Source of the DNA: Clostridium sp. CF012
GTDB taxonomy: Bacteria > Bacillota > Clostridia > Clostridiales > Clostridiaceae
Direction: 5' to 3'
Length of the DNA stretch: 64,000 bases
Assembly: GCF_018861755.1 (NCBI RefSeq)
Contig: NZ_JAHLEF010000019.1
Location: 24,113 to 88,112 of the forward strand
Of the stretch, positions 24,760 to 33,003 are shown piece by piece (position 1 is the first letter of the stretch; the number at the start of each line of letters is the position of its first letter). The translations under genes and the position numbers were made by a program. A model generated the notes under the pieces. That model was given only the letters and a program-made list of their open reading frames with translations, was not told where the DNA came from and ran no database searches.

Positions 24760-25887
24760 TTATTTTAAATTTGCAATGCTATAAAAAATATCTACACCTG
24801 TTTTAATAATACTATCTGGAAAATCATAATCAGCAGTATGAAGCTGGGGCTGTAATTTGCCATCACCCAGGCCGAACATTGCGCCCTTTATATTTTTCAA
24901 ATAATATCCGAAATCCTCAGACCATCTGAAGGGATATTGAAGTTCTTCATAGCTGAAATCATTGGTTACACATGCTTCTAGTATATTATTAATACATGTA
25001 TCATGATTTCTTGTCTCAGGGAACTCATCAGAAAAACTTATGCTGAAGTCAATTTTATTTTCAGTGCAACACTGCTGCACAAATTTTAGTATGCTGTTTT
25101 GAAGTTTCATTAAATCATCTTCATTCTCTCCACGTAATGTCAACAAAATTTCACCAGAGGCTGCAGCTGTTCCAAAAGACCTTTCTCCAATATTGATATT
25201 TACAATTGTGCAAAGAACCATTCCGCTATAAATACTGGATTTAGTACTACTATTTAAAAAATTAATAATATCAGCAGCGGCATAGGAGGGATTTATCCCA
25301 TACTCCGGGTAAGCTGCATGAGAGGGCTTTCCCTTCAGGTTAATTATAACTCCTTTTGAAGCGCAAGCAAATACTCCCCTTTTATAAAGAATACTTCCTA
25401 CATCGTATCCAGGAATATTATGTAGTGAATATATTTCATCTATTTTATTTTCCAGCAGCAAACCATCCTGGACTATTTGTCTAGCACCTAGACCTACCTC
25501 TTCAGAAGGTTGAAATAGTAAAAATATATTCTTATGAGCTATTGGATTTTCCTCTATTTCTAATGCTAGACCCGCCAATATTGCACAATGTCCATCATGT
25601 CCACATTTATGAGCTGCTGTTGTATTATTGGATTTGTATTGAATATCTGTTGTTTCTAGCATAGAGATTGCATCCATATCAGCTCTAAATGCAAGATTCA
25701 CTGCATTTTTTAAAATTATTTTTTCTGCAACAAAATATCCATCTTTCATAACTATATTAAAACTAGTATTGTTTCTTAAAAAATCTATTAATATCCTCAT
25801 GGTTTTATTTTCATTTCCAGAAATTTCAGCATTTTCATGAAGGTTATGTCTTAATTTTATACACAAACTTTCATTGTGACTGTTCAT
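24760..25887 (-). CDS. M20-family amidohydrolase (M20D)
   Basis: 375 residues. The metal-binding motif is KCGHDGH, the catalytic glutamate is in QPSEE, and a dimerisation lid follows (KGKPSHAAYPEYG). M20D members hydrolyse N-acyl amino acids such as hippurate, indole-acyl or acetyl conjugates. The typical length is 380-400. ATG at 25887 is chosen since AAGGGGTG is 8 bases upstream, while the ATG two codons earlier would be too close. It is on the kinase strand, 159 bases away. Substrate unknown. Confidence 0.88.
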   Translation of the reverse strand: MNSHNESLCIKLRHNLHENAEISGNENKTMRILIDFLRNNTSFNIVMKDGYFVAEKIILKNAVNLAFRADMDAISMLETTDIQYKSNNTTAAHKCGHDGHCAILAGLALEIEENPIAHKNIFLLFQPSEEVGLGARQIVQDGLLLENKIDEIYSLHNIPGYDVGSILYKRGVFACASKGVIINLKGKPSHAAYPEYGINPSYAAADIINFLNSSTKSSIYSGMVLCTIVNINIGERSFGTAAASGEILLTLRGENEDDLMKLQNSILKFVQQCCTENKIDFSISFSDEFPETRNHDTCINNILEACVTNDFSYEELQYPFRWSEDFGYYLKNIKGAMFGLGDGKLQPQLHTADYDFPDSIIKTGVDIFYSIANLK

Positions 25888-26072
25888 TAGCATTCACCCC
25901 TTTATAATGTGCTATGTTAGATTATTATTACAACTATAATATGCCATATTAAACATTTTTTCAATGACCATCATAGTGTAGAGGCATAAGTTATATGTAT
26001 TTAAATAATATTTTGGGGTGGAATAACTTTGAAAGGATGCTTATATGGCTAGCGGGGTATTCTGTTCTATAT

Positions 26073-26113
26073 AAAAATAACCCAATGTAGTTTAATCACA
26101 GCATTGGGTTATT
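26073..26113 (-). terminator. Terminator of the methionine-rich gene
   Basis: A 12-bp stem (26076-26087 with 26102-26113) is followed on the minus strand by a short U-run. It sits about 35 bases after the stop at 26148. Confidence 0.75.
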
Positions 26114-26147
26114 TAACTTTGTCCCAGCTAAGTAATAAACTATTTTC

Positions 26148-26594
26148 CTATATATCGTCTCTCTCTGTCATAGGCATCATAGGATTCATACCCATCATTT
26201 GATCCATAGGCATCATATGACACATGTGCATCATAGGATTCATACCCATGTTTTGATCCATTGGCATCATGTGCATCATGGGGTTCATACCCATGTTTTG
26301 ATCCATTGGCATCATGTGCATCATAGGTTTCATACTCATGTTTTCATCCATAGGCATCATGTGCATCATAGGATTCATACCCATCATTTGATCCATTGGC
26401 ATCATTGGCATCATTTGCATCATTTGGCACATACACATATGCATCATATGCATCATATGCATCATATGCATCATAGGGTTCATTTCCATCATTTGGTTCA
26501 TAGGCATCATGTGCATCATAGGATTCATACCCATCATTGGATCCATTGCCTTCATATCTTTAGATTTCTTGTTCTTTGTTGAAAAATTTTCCAT
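26148..26594 (-). CDS. Methionine/histidine-rich repeat protein
   Basis: 148 residues, of which I count about 67 Met, 10 His and 3 Cys. After a lysine-rich head (about 1-16) the chain is made of 15-residue repeats of the type MMHMMPMDQNMGMNP, interrupted near the middle by an MMH run. There is no signal peptide. AAGGAGTAATGT precedes the ATG, and a terminator follows, so it is a discrete gene. Met- and His-rich repeats suggest soft-metal (copper or silver) binding or methionine-based oxidant scavenging. A spore-coat or storage role is also possible. I recognise no named family. Confidence 0.8.
   Translation of the reverse strand: MENFSTKNKKSKDMKAMDPMMGMNPMMHMMPMNQMMEMNPMMHMMHMMHMMHMCMCQMMQMMPMMPMDQMMGMNPMMHMMPMDENMSMKPMMHMMPMDQNMGMNPMMHMMPMDQNMGMNPMMHMCHMMPMDQMMGMNPMMPMTERDDI
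26163..26544. repeat. 45-bp tandem repeats within the Met-rich gene
   Basis: Diverged tandem units of about 45 bases encode the 15-residue protein repeats, with a short run of 9-base ATGCATCAT-type units near 26444-26475 from local slippage. Differences between units are mostly synonymous or swap Met/Gln/Asn. The repeats also keep a histidine-rich frame open on the plus strand, which I regard as an accident. Confidence 0.8.
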
Positions 26595-26743
26595 ACATTA
26601 CTCCTTATAAAAATTTTCTACAATATAATATTATGATAATAAACAGTTTATGTTACTATTATTTAAAATTTGTACAAAGTTTCTAAATGAAATGCCATAA
26701 AAGATAGGATTATAGTATTGCGCTAACTACACTCCATTATAAA

Positions 26744-26772
26744 TTGACTTTTCTGTGTTTTCAGTATATTAT
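26744..26772 (+). promoter_or_regulatory. Sigma-A promoter of the dipeptide epimerase gene
   Basis: TTGACT (26744-26749) and TATTAT (26767-26772) with a 17-base spacer, 25 bases before the ATG at 26798. Confidence 0.7.
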
Positions 26773-26797
26773 AGAGGAAATTTAAGGGGGGATTTTC

Positions 26798-27874
26798 ATG
26801 AAAATAACTGATATAAAAATAGGACGAATATCTGTTCCACTTAGAACACCATTTAAAACTGCGTTAAGAACCGTAAATAGTGTGGAGGATGTTATTGTTG
26901 AAATCCACACTGACACAGGTAATGTAGGATTTGGCGAAGCACCACCAACAGGAGTCATAACAGGGGATACTACAGGAGCTATAATAGGGGCTATAGAAGA
27001 TCATATAAAGAAAACTATAGTAGGTATGAAATTAGAAAATTTTGAGGATATAATGTTAAAATTACAAAACAGTGTTTTAAAGAACACTAGTGCAAAGGCT
27101 GCAATTGATATAGCACTATATGATTTATATGGTCAGTTATATGGAGCACCACTATACAAGTTGTTAGGTGGATATAGAACTGAAATTGTAACTGACATAA
27201 CTATCAGTGTAAATGACCCTGAAGAAATGGCAAAGGATAGTTTAGAGGCTATAAATAGGGGGTACAGTACTTTAAAAATAAAGGTAGGAAAAGACTCTGC
27301 AAGAGACATGGAAAGAATGAAAGCAATAAGAAAGGCTGTAGGTTATGATGTTAATCTTAGGATTGATGCAAATCAAGGTTGGAAGCCAAAGGAAGCTGTA
27401 AACATATTAAGAAAAATGGAGGATGCAGGACTGCAAATTGAGTTTGTAGAACAACCAGTGTCAGCTCATGATATTGAGGGACTAAAATTTGTAACAGATA
27501 ATGTATATATACCTGTTTTAGCAGATGAAAGCGTATTTTCTCCTATGGACGCGCTAAATATTCTGCAGAGGAGAGCAGCAGATTTTGTAAATATAAAACT
27601 TATGAAAACAGGTGGAATATATAACGCTCTTAAAATATGTTCCTTAGCAGAAATGTATGGAGTTGAATGTATGATAGGATGTATGCTTGAAGCAAAGGTA
27701 AGTGTAACTGCTGCTGTGCATTTAGCTTGTGCAAAGAGCATTATAACTAAAATCGATCTAGATGGTCCCGTCCTATGCAGTGAAGACCCAGTAAATGGAG
27801 GGGCAATATTTAATGAATCTAAAATAATGCTTACAGATGCAAAAGGACTTGGCATAACATCTATAAATTATTAG
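26798..27874 (+). CDS. Dipeptide epimerase (L-Ala-D/L-Glu epimerase type)
   Basis: 358 residues, enolase superfamily. The acid/base lysine motif is TLKIKVG, metal ligands fall in RIDANQG, FVEQPV and LADESV, and the second lysine in NIKLMKTGG. Near the C-terminus KIDLDGP has the DxD pair that holds the substrate amino group in Ala-Glu epimerases. It probably inverts a residue of murein-derived or other dipeptides in the cytoplasm. AGGGGGG stands before the ATG and promoter 26744-26772 upstream. It is monocistronic, with a terminator after it. Confidence 0.9.
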   Translation: MKITDIKIGRISVPLRTPFKTALRTVNSVEDVIVEIHTDTGNVGFGEAPPTGVITGDTTGAIIGAIEDHIKKTIVGMKLENFEDIMLKLQNSVLKNTSAKAAIDIALYDLYGQLYGAPLYKLLGGYRTEIVTDITISVNDPEEMAKDSLEAINRGYSTLKIKVGKDSARDMERMKAIRKAVGYDVNLRIDANQGWKPKEAVNILRKMEDAGLQIEFVEQPVSAHDIEGLKFVTDNVYIPVLADESVFSPMDALNILQRRAADFVNIKLMKTGGIYNALKICSLAEMYGVECMIGCMLEAKVSVTAAVHLACAKSIITKIDLDGPVLCSEDPVNGGAIFNESKIMLTDAKGLGITSINY

Positions 27875-27910
27875 TTAAATAAAAGGTCTTTCATAAAGTA
27901 GATGCATGAG

Positions 27911-27941
27911 AAAAGCCTACCCATTAGGGTAGACTTTTTAA
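27911..27941 (+). terminator. Intrinsic terminator
   Basis: An 11-12-bp stem (AAAAGCCTACCC with GGGTAGACTTTTT) with a 4-base loop and T-run follows the epimerase gene and separates it from the convergent permease gene. Confidence 0.85.
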
Positions 27942-27985
27942 GTGAAAATATGAATTGTTTAAAACAAAATTAAATATTATAAAGA

Positions 27986-29485
27986 TTATTTTACATATTT
28001 CTTTTCATAGCTGTTATACATTACCCATGCAACTGCTGCAAAGAATATAGGGCCAGCTACACTCCAAATTGTTATTGACAAATTGCCTTCAAGTGCTGGT
28101 TGTATTATTGAGAAGAAATTTGCAAATCCAACAGTGAACATAACTATTACTGTCCATATTAAAGCACTTTTGTCTGTTTTGAATATTTCAAAAGGTTTAA
28201 TAATATCTCTATTTTTCTTAAATGGTGCGAATGCATAAGCTATAAACATGTAGGGAAGGGTCATAGCTACGTTAGTCATCGCTACTAAAACATCGAAGAA
28301 TTTTGACATATTATCTCCACCAAAGGATATAAGAGCAATCATAGCACAAACTATACCTGCTTGAACCCACATAGCCCTTTGAGGCATTCCATCTTTCATT
28401 TCTGCAAGTTTTCCAGGCCATAATTTAGCTGGAGTACCTTCAATTAATTGTTTTAATGGAGAGAACATTAATGTGAAGAAAGCGCCTGCTAAAGCTAAGA
28501 ACATTGAAAGTCCTACGAATCTAGCTATTCCATGAGACATAGCTATTGAAGTGGCTTCGCTTGCTCCGAATGCTTGACCTAGAGCATATCCTAGGTTACC
28601 CATAACTACATAACCAGCATTACCTAAGTGAACAGTCTTGTCATTCATAACAGATGACCAGTTAGTAAATATACCAACCAGGAATATTCCAAGTGCATAT
28701 CCAATTGAGATAATCACTGCTGAAATAACAACACCCTTAGGGAATGTTTTTTCAGCATTTTCTGTTTCATCAACAAGTCCTCCGACAACTTCTATACCAC
28801 CATAAGCAAATAATGCAAATACCACAAATGCAAATGATGCAATCATATTACCAGTATAAGCAGGATTAGGTGAAGCCGTGAATGAACTAAGTCCTACTAT
28901 TGGCTGAGCTAGCTTACCATGATTTCCGATAAGTACTAATATAGCTCCAAGTAATAAAACTATATTTAATAATGCAACTGCGCTGCCACCTAGTGAAGTT
29001 ACCTTCTTAATTTTTTCTAATCCCTTAGTTGATACAAATGTAACTAATATTATCCAAAGAATTCCAAGTATTCCTAGAAGTTTAGGTCCAGTCAGTCCAA
29101 ATATTACCCAAGTTTGTGTTTTATCTGAACCAAATATTGCGTTTGATATTGGAACCCAAACTCCTGATGCAACATTAACCATCCAAATTACATAAGATGC
29201 ATACCACATGAAGGTTCCCATAAAAGCAAATTTTGCTCCTACGGATTTTTCCATCCATGAGTATATTCCACCCTTTTCGTTCTTGAAAGCTGCACCAAAC
29301 TCAGCCATCATGAAAGCAAATGGAATAAAGAATGTTATTCCAGATAAGATATACCATGGTATAGCGGCATATCCCATTTTATAAAATGATCGTGGGATGT
29401 TATTAAATCCATAAACTGAAGTAAAAATCATTAAGACCAATGATACCAATGTTAAATGTTTTTTGCTCATTATTTTTTCTGACAT
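27986..29485 (-). CDS. APC-superfamily amino acid permease, YjeM-like
   Basis: 499 residues, about 12-13 membrane spans. The N-terminus SKKHLTLVSLVLMIFTSVYGF and the segment FNNIPRSFYKMGY followed by GGIYSWMEKSVG resemble glutamate/GABA-antiporter-group permeases of the YjeM type. The substrate is presumably an amino acid. The ATG at 29485 follows AAGGAGGG; the frame stays open another 34 codons upstream only because of the repeat at 29524-29562. It stands alone on its strand. Confidence 0.87.
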   Translation of the reverse strand: MSEKIMSKKHLTLVSLVLMIFTSVYGFNNIPRSFYKMGYAAIPWYILSGITFFIPFAFMMAEFGAAFKNEKGGIYSWMEKSVGAKFAFMGTFMWYASYVIWMVNVASGVWVPISNAIFGSDKTQTWVIFGLTGPKLLGILGILWIILVTFVSTKGLEKIKKVTSLGGSAVALLNIVLLLGAILVLIGNHGKLAQPIVGLSSFTASPNPAYTGNMIASFAFVVFALFAYGGIEVVGGLVDETENAEKTFPKGVVISAVIISIGYALGIFLVGIFTNWSSVMNDKTVHLGNAGYVVMGNLGYALGQAFGASEATSIAMSHGIARFVGLSMFLALAGAFFTLMFSPLKQLIEGTPAKLWPGKLAEMKDGMPQRAMWVQAGIVCAMIALISFGGDNMSKFFDVLVAMTNVAMTLPYMFIAYAFAPFKKNRDIIKPFEIFKTDKSALIWTVIVMFTVGFANFFSIIQPALEGNLSITIWSVAGPIFFAAVAWVMYNSYEKKYVK

Positions 29486-29523
29486 GCTTTTTCCCTCCTT
29501 AAAATGTAAATGAATAAATTCAT

Positions 29524-29562
29524 TCACTATTACTATTACTGTTACTATTACTGTTACTATTA
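29524..29562. repeat. 12-base simple tandem repeat upstream of the permease
   Basis: The unit TTACTATTACTG is repeated nearly three times in the leader or promoter region of the permease gene. Copy-number change here could alter promoter spacing. Confidence 0.7.
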
Positions 29563-29862
29563 TATATAAAAAAAATAAAAAGTTCAATACTTTTTTAGCG
29601 AATGTGAAAGAAAAATGTCGATAAATAGAATCTTGTGAAAATATAACAATGGAAATAGATTGAAAACTTGCATAATTAAAATAAATAAGGTTAAATGTAG
29701 TTACTAATTACTTAGTTATAGTAATTTATCAATTGAATTTATAGGATATTTTGTAAGATCCACTACTAAAATAGTGCATTAGGTAAACAAAGAAGGTATA
29801 ATAAAGTAAGTCTAAAGATAATTCATGTCGTAAATAAATTCAAAAGAATAAAGGGGAAAACC

Positions 29863-30348
29863 ATGATAAAAACAAATGCTATGCGAATTTTAGATAAAAT
29901 GAAGCTAGGATATGAGGTTATAACTTATGATGTTAAAGATAATAAAATAGATGGAATAGCTGTGTCAAAAAAGATAGGTAGAGATGAAAAATATGTTTAT
30001 AAAACTTTAGTTACCAAGGGAATGTCTAAAAATATTTATATTTTCCTGATTCCAGTTAGAGAGGAAATAGATTTTAAAAAAGCAGCTAAAGTAACTAACG
30101 AGAAGACGATAGAAATGCTAGATTTAAGTGAACTTCAACAATATACAGGATATATTAGAGGGGGATGTTCACCTATAGGTATGAAGAAACAGTATAAAAC
30201 ATTTATAAATAATAGTGCTCTTGAAATAGAAACCATAATTGTAAGTGCTGGGAAAATAGGATTTCAAATAGAAATTAATCCAAATTTATTAATAGGTATT
30301 ATAGAAGGCTCATTCCATGATTTAATAAAATCAACTAACAATGATTAA
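29863..30348 (+). CDS. ybaK: YbaK/EbsC-type aminoacyl-tRNA deacylase
   Basis: 161 residues, full length. The family signature is seen in KYVYKTLVTKG, FLIPVREEIDFKKAAK and the C-terminal loop GYIRGGCSPIGMKK. YbaK removes Cys mis-attached to tRNA-Pro in trans to prolyl-tRNA synthetase. AAAGGGGAAAACC precedes the ATG. It is not in an obvious operon. Confidence 0.93.
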   Translation: MIKTNAMRILDKMKLGYEVITYDVKDNKIDGIAVSKKIGRDEKYVYKTLVTKGMSKNIYIFLIPVREEIDFKKAAKVTNEKTIEMLDLSELQQYTGYIRGGCSPIGMKKQYKTFINNSALEIETIIVSAGKIGFQIEINPNLLIGIIEGSFHDLIKSTNND

Positions 30349-30375
30349 GGAATAATAACATAAATTTCTTTGTAT

Positions 30376-30404
30376 TTGCGGAATTCGACTTAAAATGCTA
30401 TACT
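30376..30404 (+). promoter_or_regulatory. Candidate promoter of the PLP/GNAT leader
   Basis: TTGCGG (30376-30381) and TATACT (30399-30404) with 17-base spacing. It would give a leader of roughly 250 bases. The -35 is poor, the -10 good. Confidence 0.5.
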
Positions 30405-30663
30405 TATAATAGGAAAGCATAGTAAAATAGACAGTTAGAGTAAATTAGATATTCAAGGACGATATGTTTGAAATTGAATAGAGTATTGGAATTTTTAAAA
30501 TAAGGTGAAATAATTAAGAGAAAATATTTTATAACTGAACTATGAACCGGGCATACTATGTTAGATAGGAAAGTTTGAGGCAAAGTTTGAAGTTTAAGCA
30601 CTTTAACTCAAAAAGTTAAAGTGCTTTTGTATTTATTAATAATTAAATGTTGAAGGAGAGATT
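30405..30663 (+). promoter_or_regulatory. Long untranslated leader ending in a terminator hairpin
   Basis: About 190 bases of non-coding sequence lead to a perfect 13-bp hairpin (30596-30608 with 30614-30626) followed by TTTTGTATTTATT, placed 35 bases before the start codon. A terminator inside a leader suggests attenuation or a riboswitch. I do not see T-box, SAM, lysine or glycine consensus. It could also simply end a short RNA. Confidence 0.45.
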
Positions 30664-32010
30664 ATGAGAAAAAGTGGAAGAACACCGTTAATGAGAGCGA
30701 AGAAATTAGAAAAGTTATTAAACGTTGGAGAAATATATTTGAAGCTTGAAGGAGCTAATCCATCGGGGCATAAATATGACCGTATTTCAGAGGTTTTAGT
30801 AAAGGATGCTGTTGCTAATGGTTTTAAGAAAATTTTAGTTGATGGCTCTGAAAGTTATATAAAGTCAGTAATGTTATTTGCAAATTTGAAGGAACTTGAA
30901 GTTAAAGCTCCACTATTCAAAAATGAAAAATGGAAATTATCTCGATTAGATAAGGATATTTTATTAGATTTACGAGATAAAAAAGAGAACTTTACACGCC
31001 CGGAGTTAAGAGATATAGCAGAGAAAAACAATATGTACTTAACCTGTGAATGGGATTTAAATACCATAGTAAGTCATCTTATCTTCGAAGACATGACTAA
31101 AGAATGTTTGGAACGTATGGATTTTAAAGTAGATACAATAACCACAAAATTAGGATTCGGGTATACACTATCAAGCATTTATAGTGGCTTAATAAAAAGT
31201 TGGGTTCATGAAGAATTAAGCGAAATACCTCAATTGTTATGTGGTGCGGGTCCATCATGGGAAGATCACCTTAATCAATACGTTAGGAAAATGAATATTA
31301 TCCAAATTGAAAGCAATAGCACTAAAAAAACATCTTTTGTTTTACCTGATAGAAATACAGATATGGTTGAAAGTGTTAAGAAAATTATTTTGGAGACAGG
31401 TGCAGAAATGATTGATATTGAAGAAGAGGATCTTAAGCTGGCAGTTACTATGCTACGTGATTCTGAGGGCGTTATTGTTTCAAGGAAAGAAGCATATGCA
31501 ATGGCAGCCTTTATCAAAAAAACGAAGCAGGGACAACTTAAAAGTGGTAAGCATTTAATTATTTTAAACGATGCAAGAAGTGAAGTTGAAGTTTGTGAAA
31601 TTACTAGTTTTGATGATAAAAACAAAGATGAGTTACTGAATATGACAAGAACTTGGCTAGCAGCTTATAATGATTCAGTGGGAGAGACAGTAGATGCTAT
31701 AGAAAAAGCTATGAAAGAAGGGTTTTTGCTAATTGCCAAACGAAATGGAGAAGAACAAGGTATCTGCATTGTTGTCAATATGGGATTTGAGACGTTTATT
31801 TCTACTTATCATTTAGCTTATATTGGTGTTAAGCCTGGAAATAAAGGACGAGGTGTGGCATCAGAACTGATTGGGCGTGCAATAGAACTTACAGACGGTA
31901 ATCTATCCCTTCATGTAGATCTTGATAATAAACGTGCGAAAAATCTTTATCGCAAGATGGGATTTAATCATGTATATGACCGTATGATATATAACCATCC
32001 AATGGATTAA
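30664..32010 (+). CDS. PLP fold-type II-like domain fused to GNAT acetyltransferase
   Basis: 448 residues. The first ~310 resemble threonine synthase/cysteine synthase-fold enzymes: RTPLMRAKKLEKLLNVGEIYL is the usual entry, and Lys37 in ANPSGHKYDR is the expected PLP lysine. The glycine phosphate-binding loop is weak (KLGFGYTLSS). The last ~130 residues are a GNAT domain with YIGVKPGNKGRGVASELI as acetyl-CoA loop. Such a fusion could form and acetylate an amino-acid-like product, or use the PLP-like domain only for binding. GAAGGAGAG precedes the ATG. Function unassigned. Confidence 0.8.
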   Translation: MRKSGRTPLMRAKKLEKLLNVGEIYLKLEGANPSGHKYDRISEVLVKDAVANGFKKILVDGSESYIKSVMLFANLKELEVKAPLFKNEKWKLSRLDKDILLDLRDKKENFTRPELRDIAEKNNMYLTCEWDLNTIVSHLIFEDMTKECLERMDFKVDTITTKLGFGYTLSSIYSGLIKSWVHEELSEIPQLLCGAGPSWEDHLNQYVRKMNIIQIESNSTKKTSFVLPDRNTDMVESVKKIILETGAEMIDIEEEDLKLAVTMLRDSEGVIVSRKEAYAMAAFIKKTKQGQLKSGKHLIILNDARSEVEVCEITSFDDKNKDELLNMTRTWLAAYNDSVGETVDAIEKAMKEGFLLIAKRNGEEQGICIVVNMGFETFISTYHLAYIGVKPGNKGRGVASELIGRAIELTDGNLSLHVDLDNKRAKNLYRKMGFNHVYDRMIYNHPMD

Positions 32011-32021
32011 AGTAAGAGGTC

Positions 32022-32061
32022 AAAACTACCGAAATATATTTATATTTCGGTAGTTTTTTTG
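32022..32061 (+). terminator. Intrinsic terminator
   Basis: A 17-bp perfect stem (32022-32038 with 32041-32057) followed by a T-run ends the PLP/GNAT gene. Confidence 0.92.
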
Positions 32062-32161
32062 TCATTAAAGAAGTTAGAGATATAATTGAGGAAAGATAAC
32101 ATATACTAAATTGACACTATTTAAATACACACAAAACACTGGATATAATAATTACTTTTTC

Positions 32162-32190
32162 TTGACAATGCTTGTCTGTGGAAATATAAT
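32162..32190 (+). promoter_or_regulatory. Sigma-A promoter of the osmoprotectant ABC operon
   Basis: TTGACA (32162-32167) and TATAAT (32185-32190) with exactly 17 bases between them: both hexamers are perfect. It lies about 150 bases before the first gene. Confidence 0.9.
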
Positions 32191-32337
32191 GAAAATATAA
32201 CAAAAACAATGTAAATTTCTCGGAATTTTGATCTCTATTTTTATATAAGAAAAGCTTGCTATTACAAAATACTATCTAATTTATATGTTAGAAGTAGTGC
32301 AAGTAATGTAATTTAAGGAAAGGACAACAGGTGAAAA

Positions 32338-33003
32338 ATGAATTTTATTTTAGAAATTTTTAAACTATATAGCTCTAGATTTGATTTTTTTGCTGAATTA
32401 TTTATAGAGCACGTTTTGCTCTCAGGAACAGCAATTATTTTTATTACAATAATTGGGTTGTTCCTTGGGGTATATATAACAAGAAATAAGAAGGCCGCAG
32501 GAATAGTGCTTGGGATAGCAAATTTTTTATATACTATACCATCCATTGCCTTATTTGGTTTTCTAGTTGCAATATCTGGCATAGGAAACAAAAGTGCACT
32601 AATTGCACTTACGGTTTATGGTGTTTTGCCTATAATAAGAAATACTTATGTGGGGATAAGTGAAGTGGATTCACAGATAATAGAATCTGCAGTAGCTATG
32701 GGGAGTACGAATAGTCAGCTACTTTTTAAGATACAGCTTCCGTTAGCATTACCAGTAATAATTGCAGGATTTAGAACTATGGTGGTAATGACCATTGCCC
32801 TTGGTGGAATAGCTTCCTTTATAGGAGCAGGTGGGCTAGGCACCGCAATATGGAGAGGTATAACTACAAACTTTCCTGAAATGACAGCAGCAGGAAGCAT
32901 ACTTGTGGCGGCTTTAGCTGTAGTGTCGGATTTTTTCTTAGGTATTCTTGAAAAGAAAATAAGAAAAAGAGTTTTTGGAACGGCCAAAATTGGAGGAATA
33001 TAA
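32338..33003 (+). CDS. Osmoprotectant ABC transporter permease (OpuB/OpuC type)
   Basis: 221 residues with about six spans. The EAA-type loop reads ESAVAMGSTNSQLLFKIQLPLALP and the C-terminal region has GGIASFIGAGGLGTAIWRG, typical of glycine betaine/choline/carnitine permeases. First gene of a three-gene operon whose next ATG follows its stop codon without a gap. Only one permease gene is present, so it presumably forms a homodimer. Many related operons have two. Confidence 0.92.
   Translation: MNFILEIFKLYSSRFDFFAELFIEHVLLSGTAIIFITIIGLFLGVYITRNKKAAGIVLGIANFLYTIPSIALFGFLVAISGIGNKSALIALTVYGVLPIIRNTYVGISEVDSQIIESAVAMGSTNSQLLFKIQLPLALPVIIAGFRTMVVMTIALGGIASFIGAGGLGTAIWRGITTNFPEMTAAGSILVAALAVVSDFFLGILEKKIRKRVFGTAKIGGI

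Noticed and set aside
26163..26544. Possible CRISPR-like array
   Set aside because: The units are contiguous coding repeats without unique spacers.
26199..26582. Histidine-rich open frame on the plus strand opposite the Met-rich gene
   Set aside because: It is the antisense reading of the ATG/CAT repeats. It has no ribosome site of its own, while the minus-strand frame has a ribosome site and terminator.
30405..30663. T-box leader before the PLP/GNAT gene
   Set aside because: The conserved AGGGTGG-type T-box sequence is absent.
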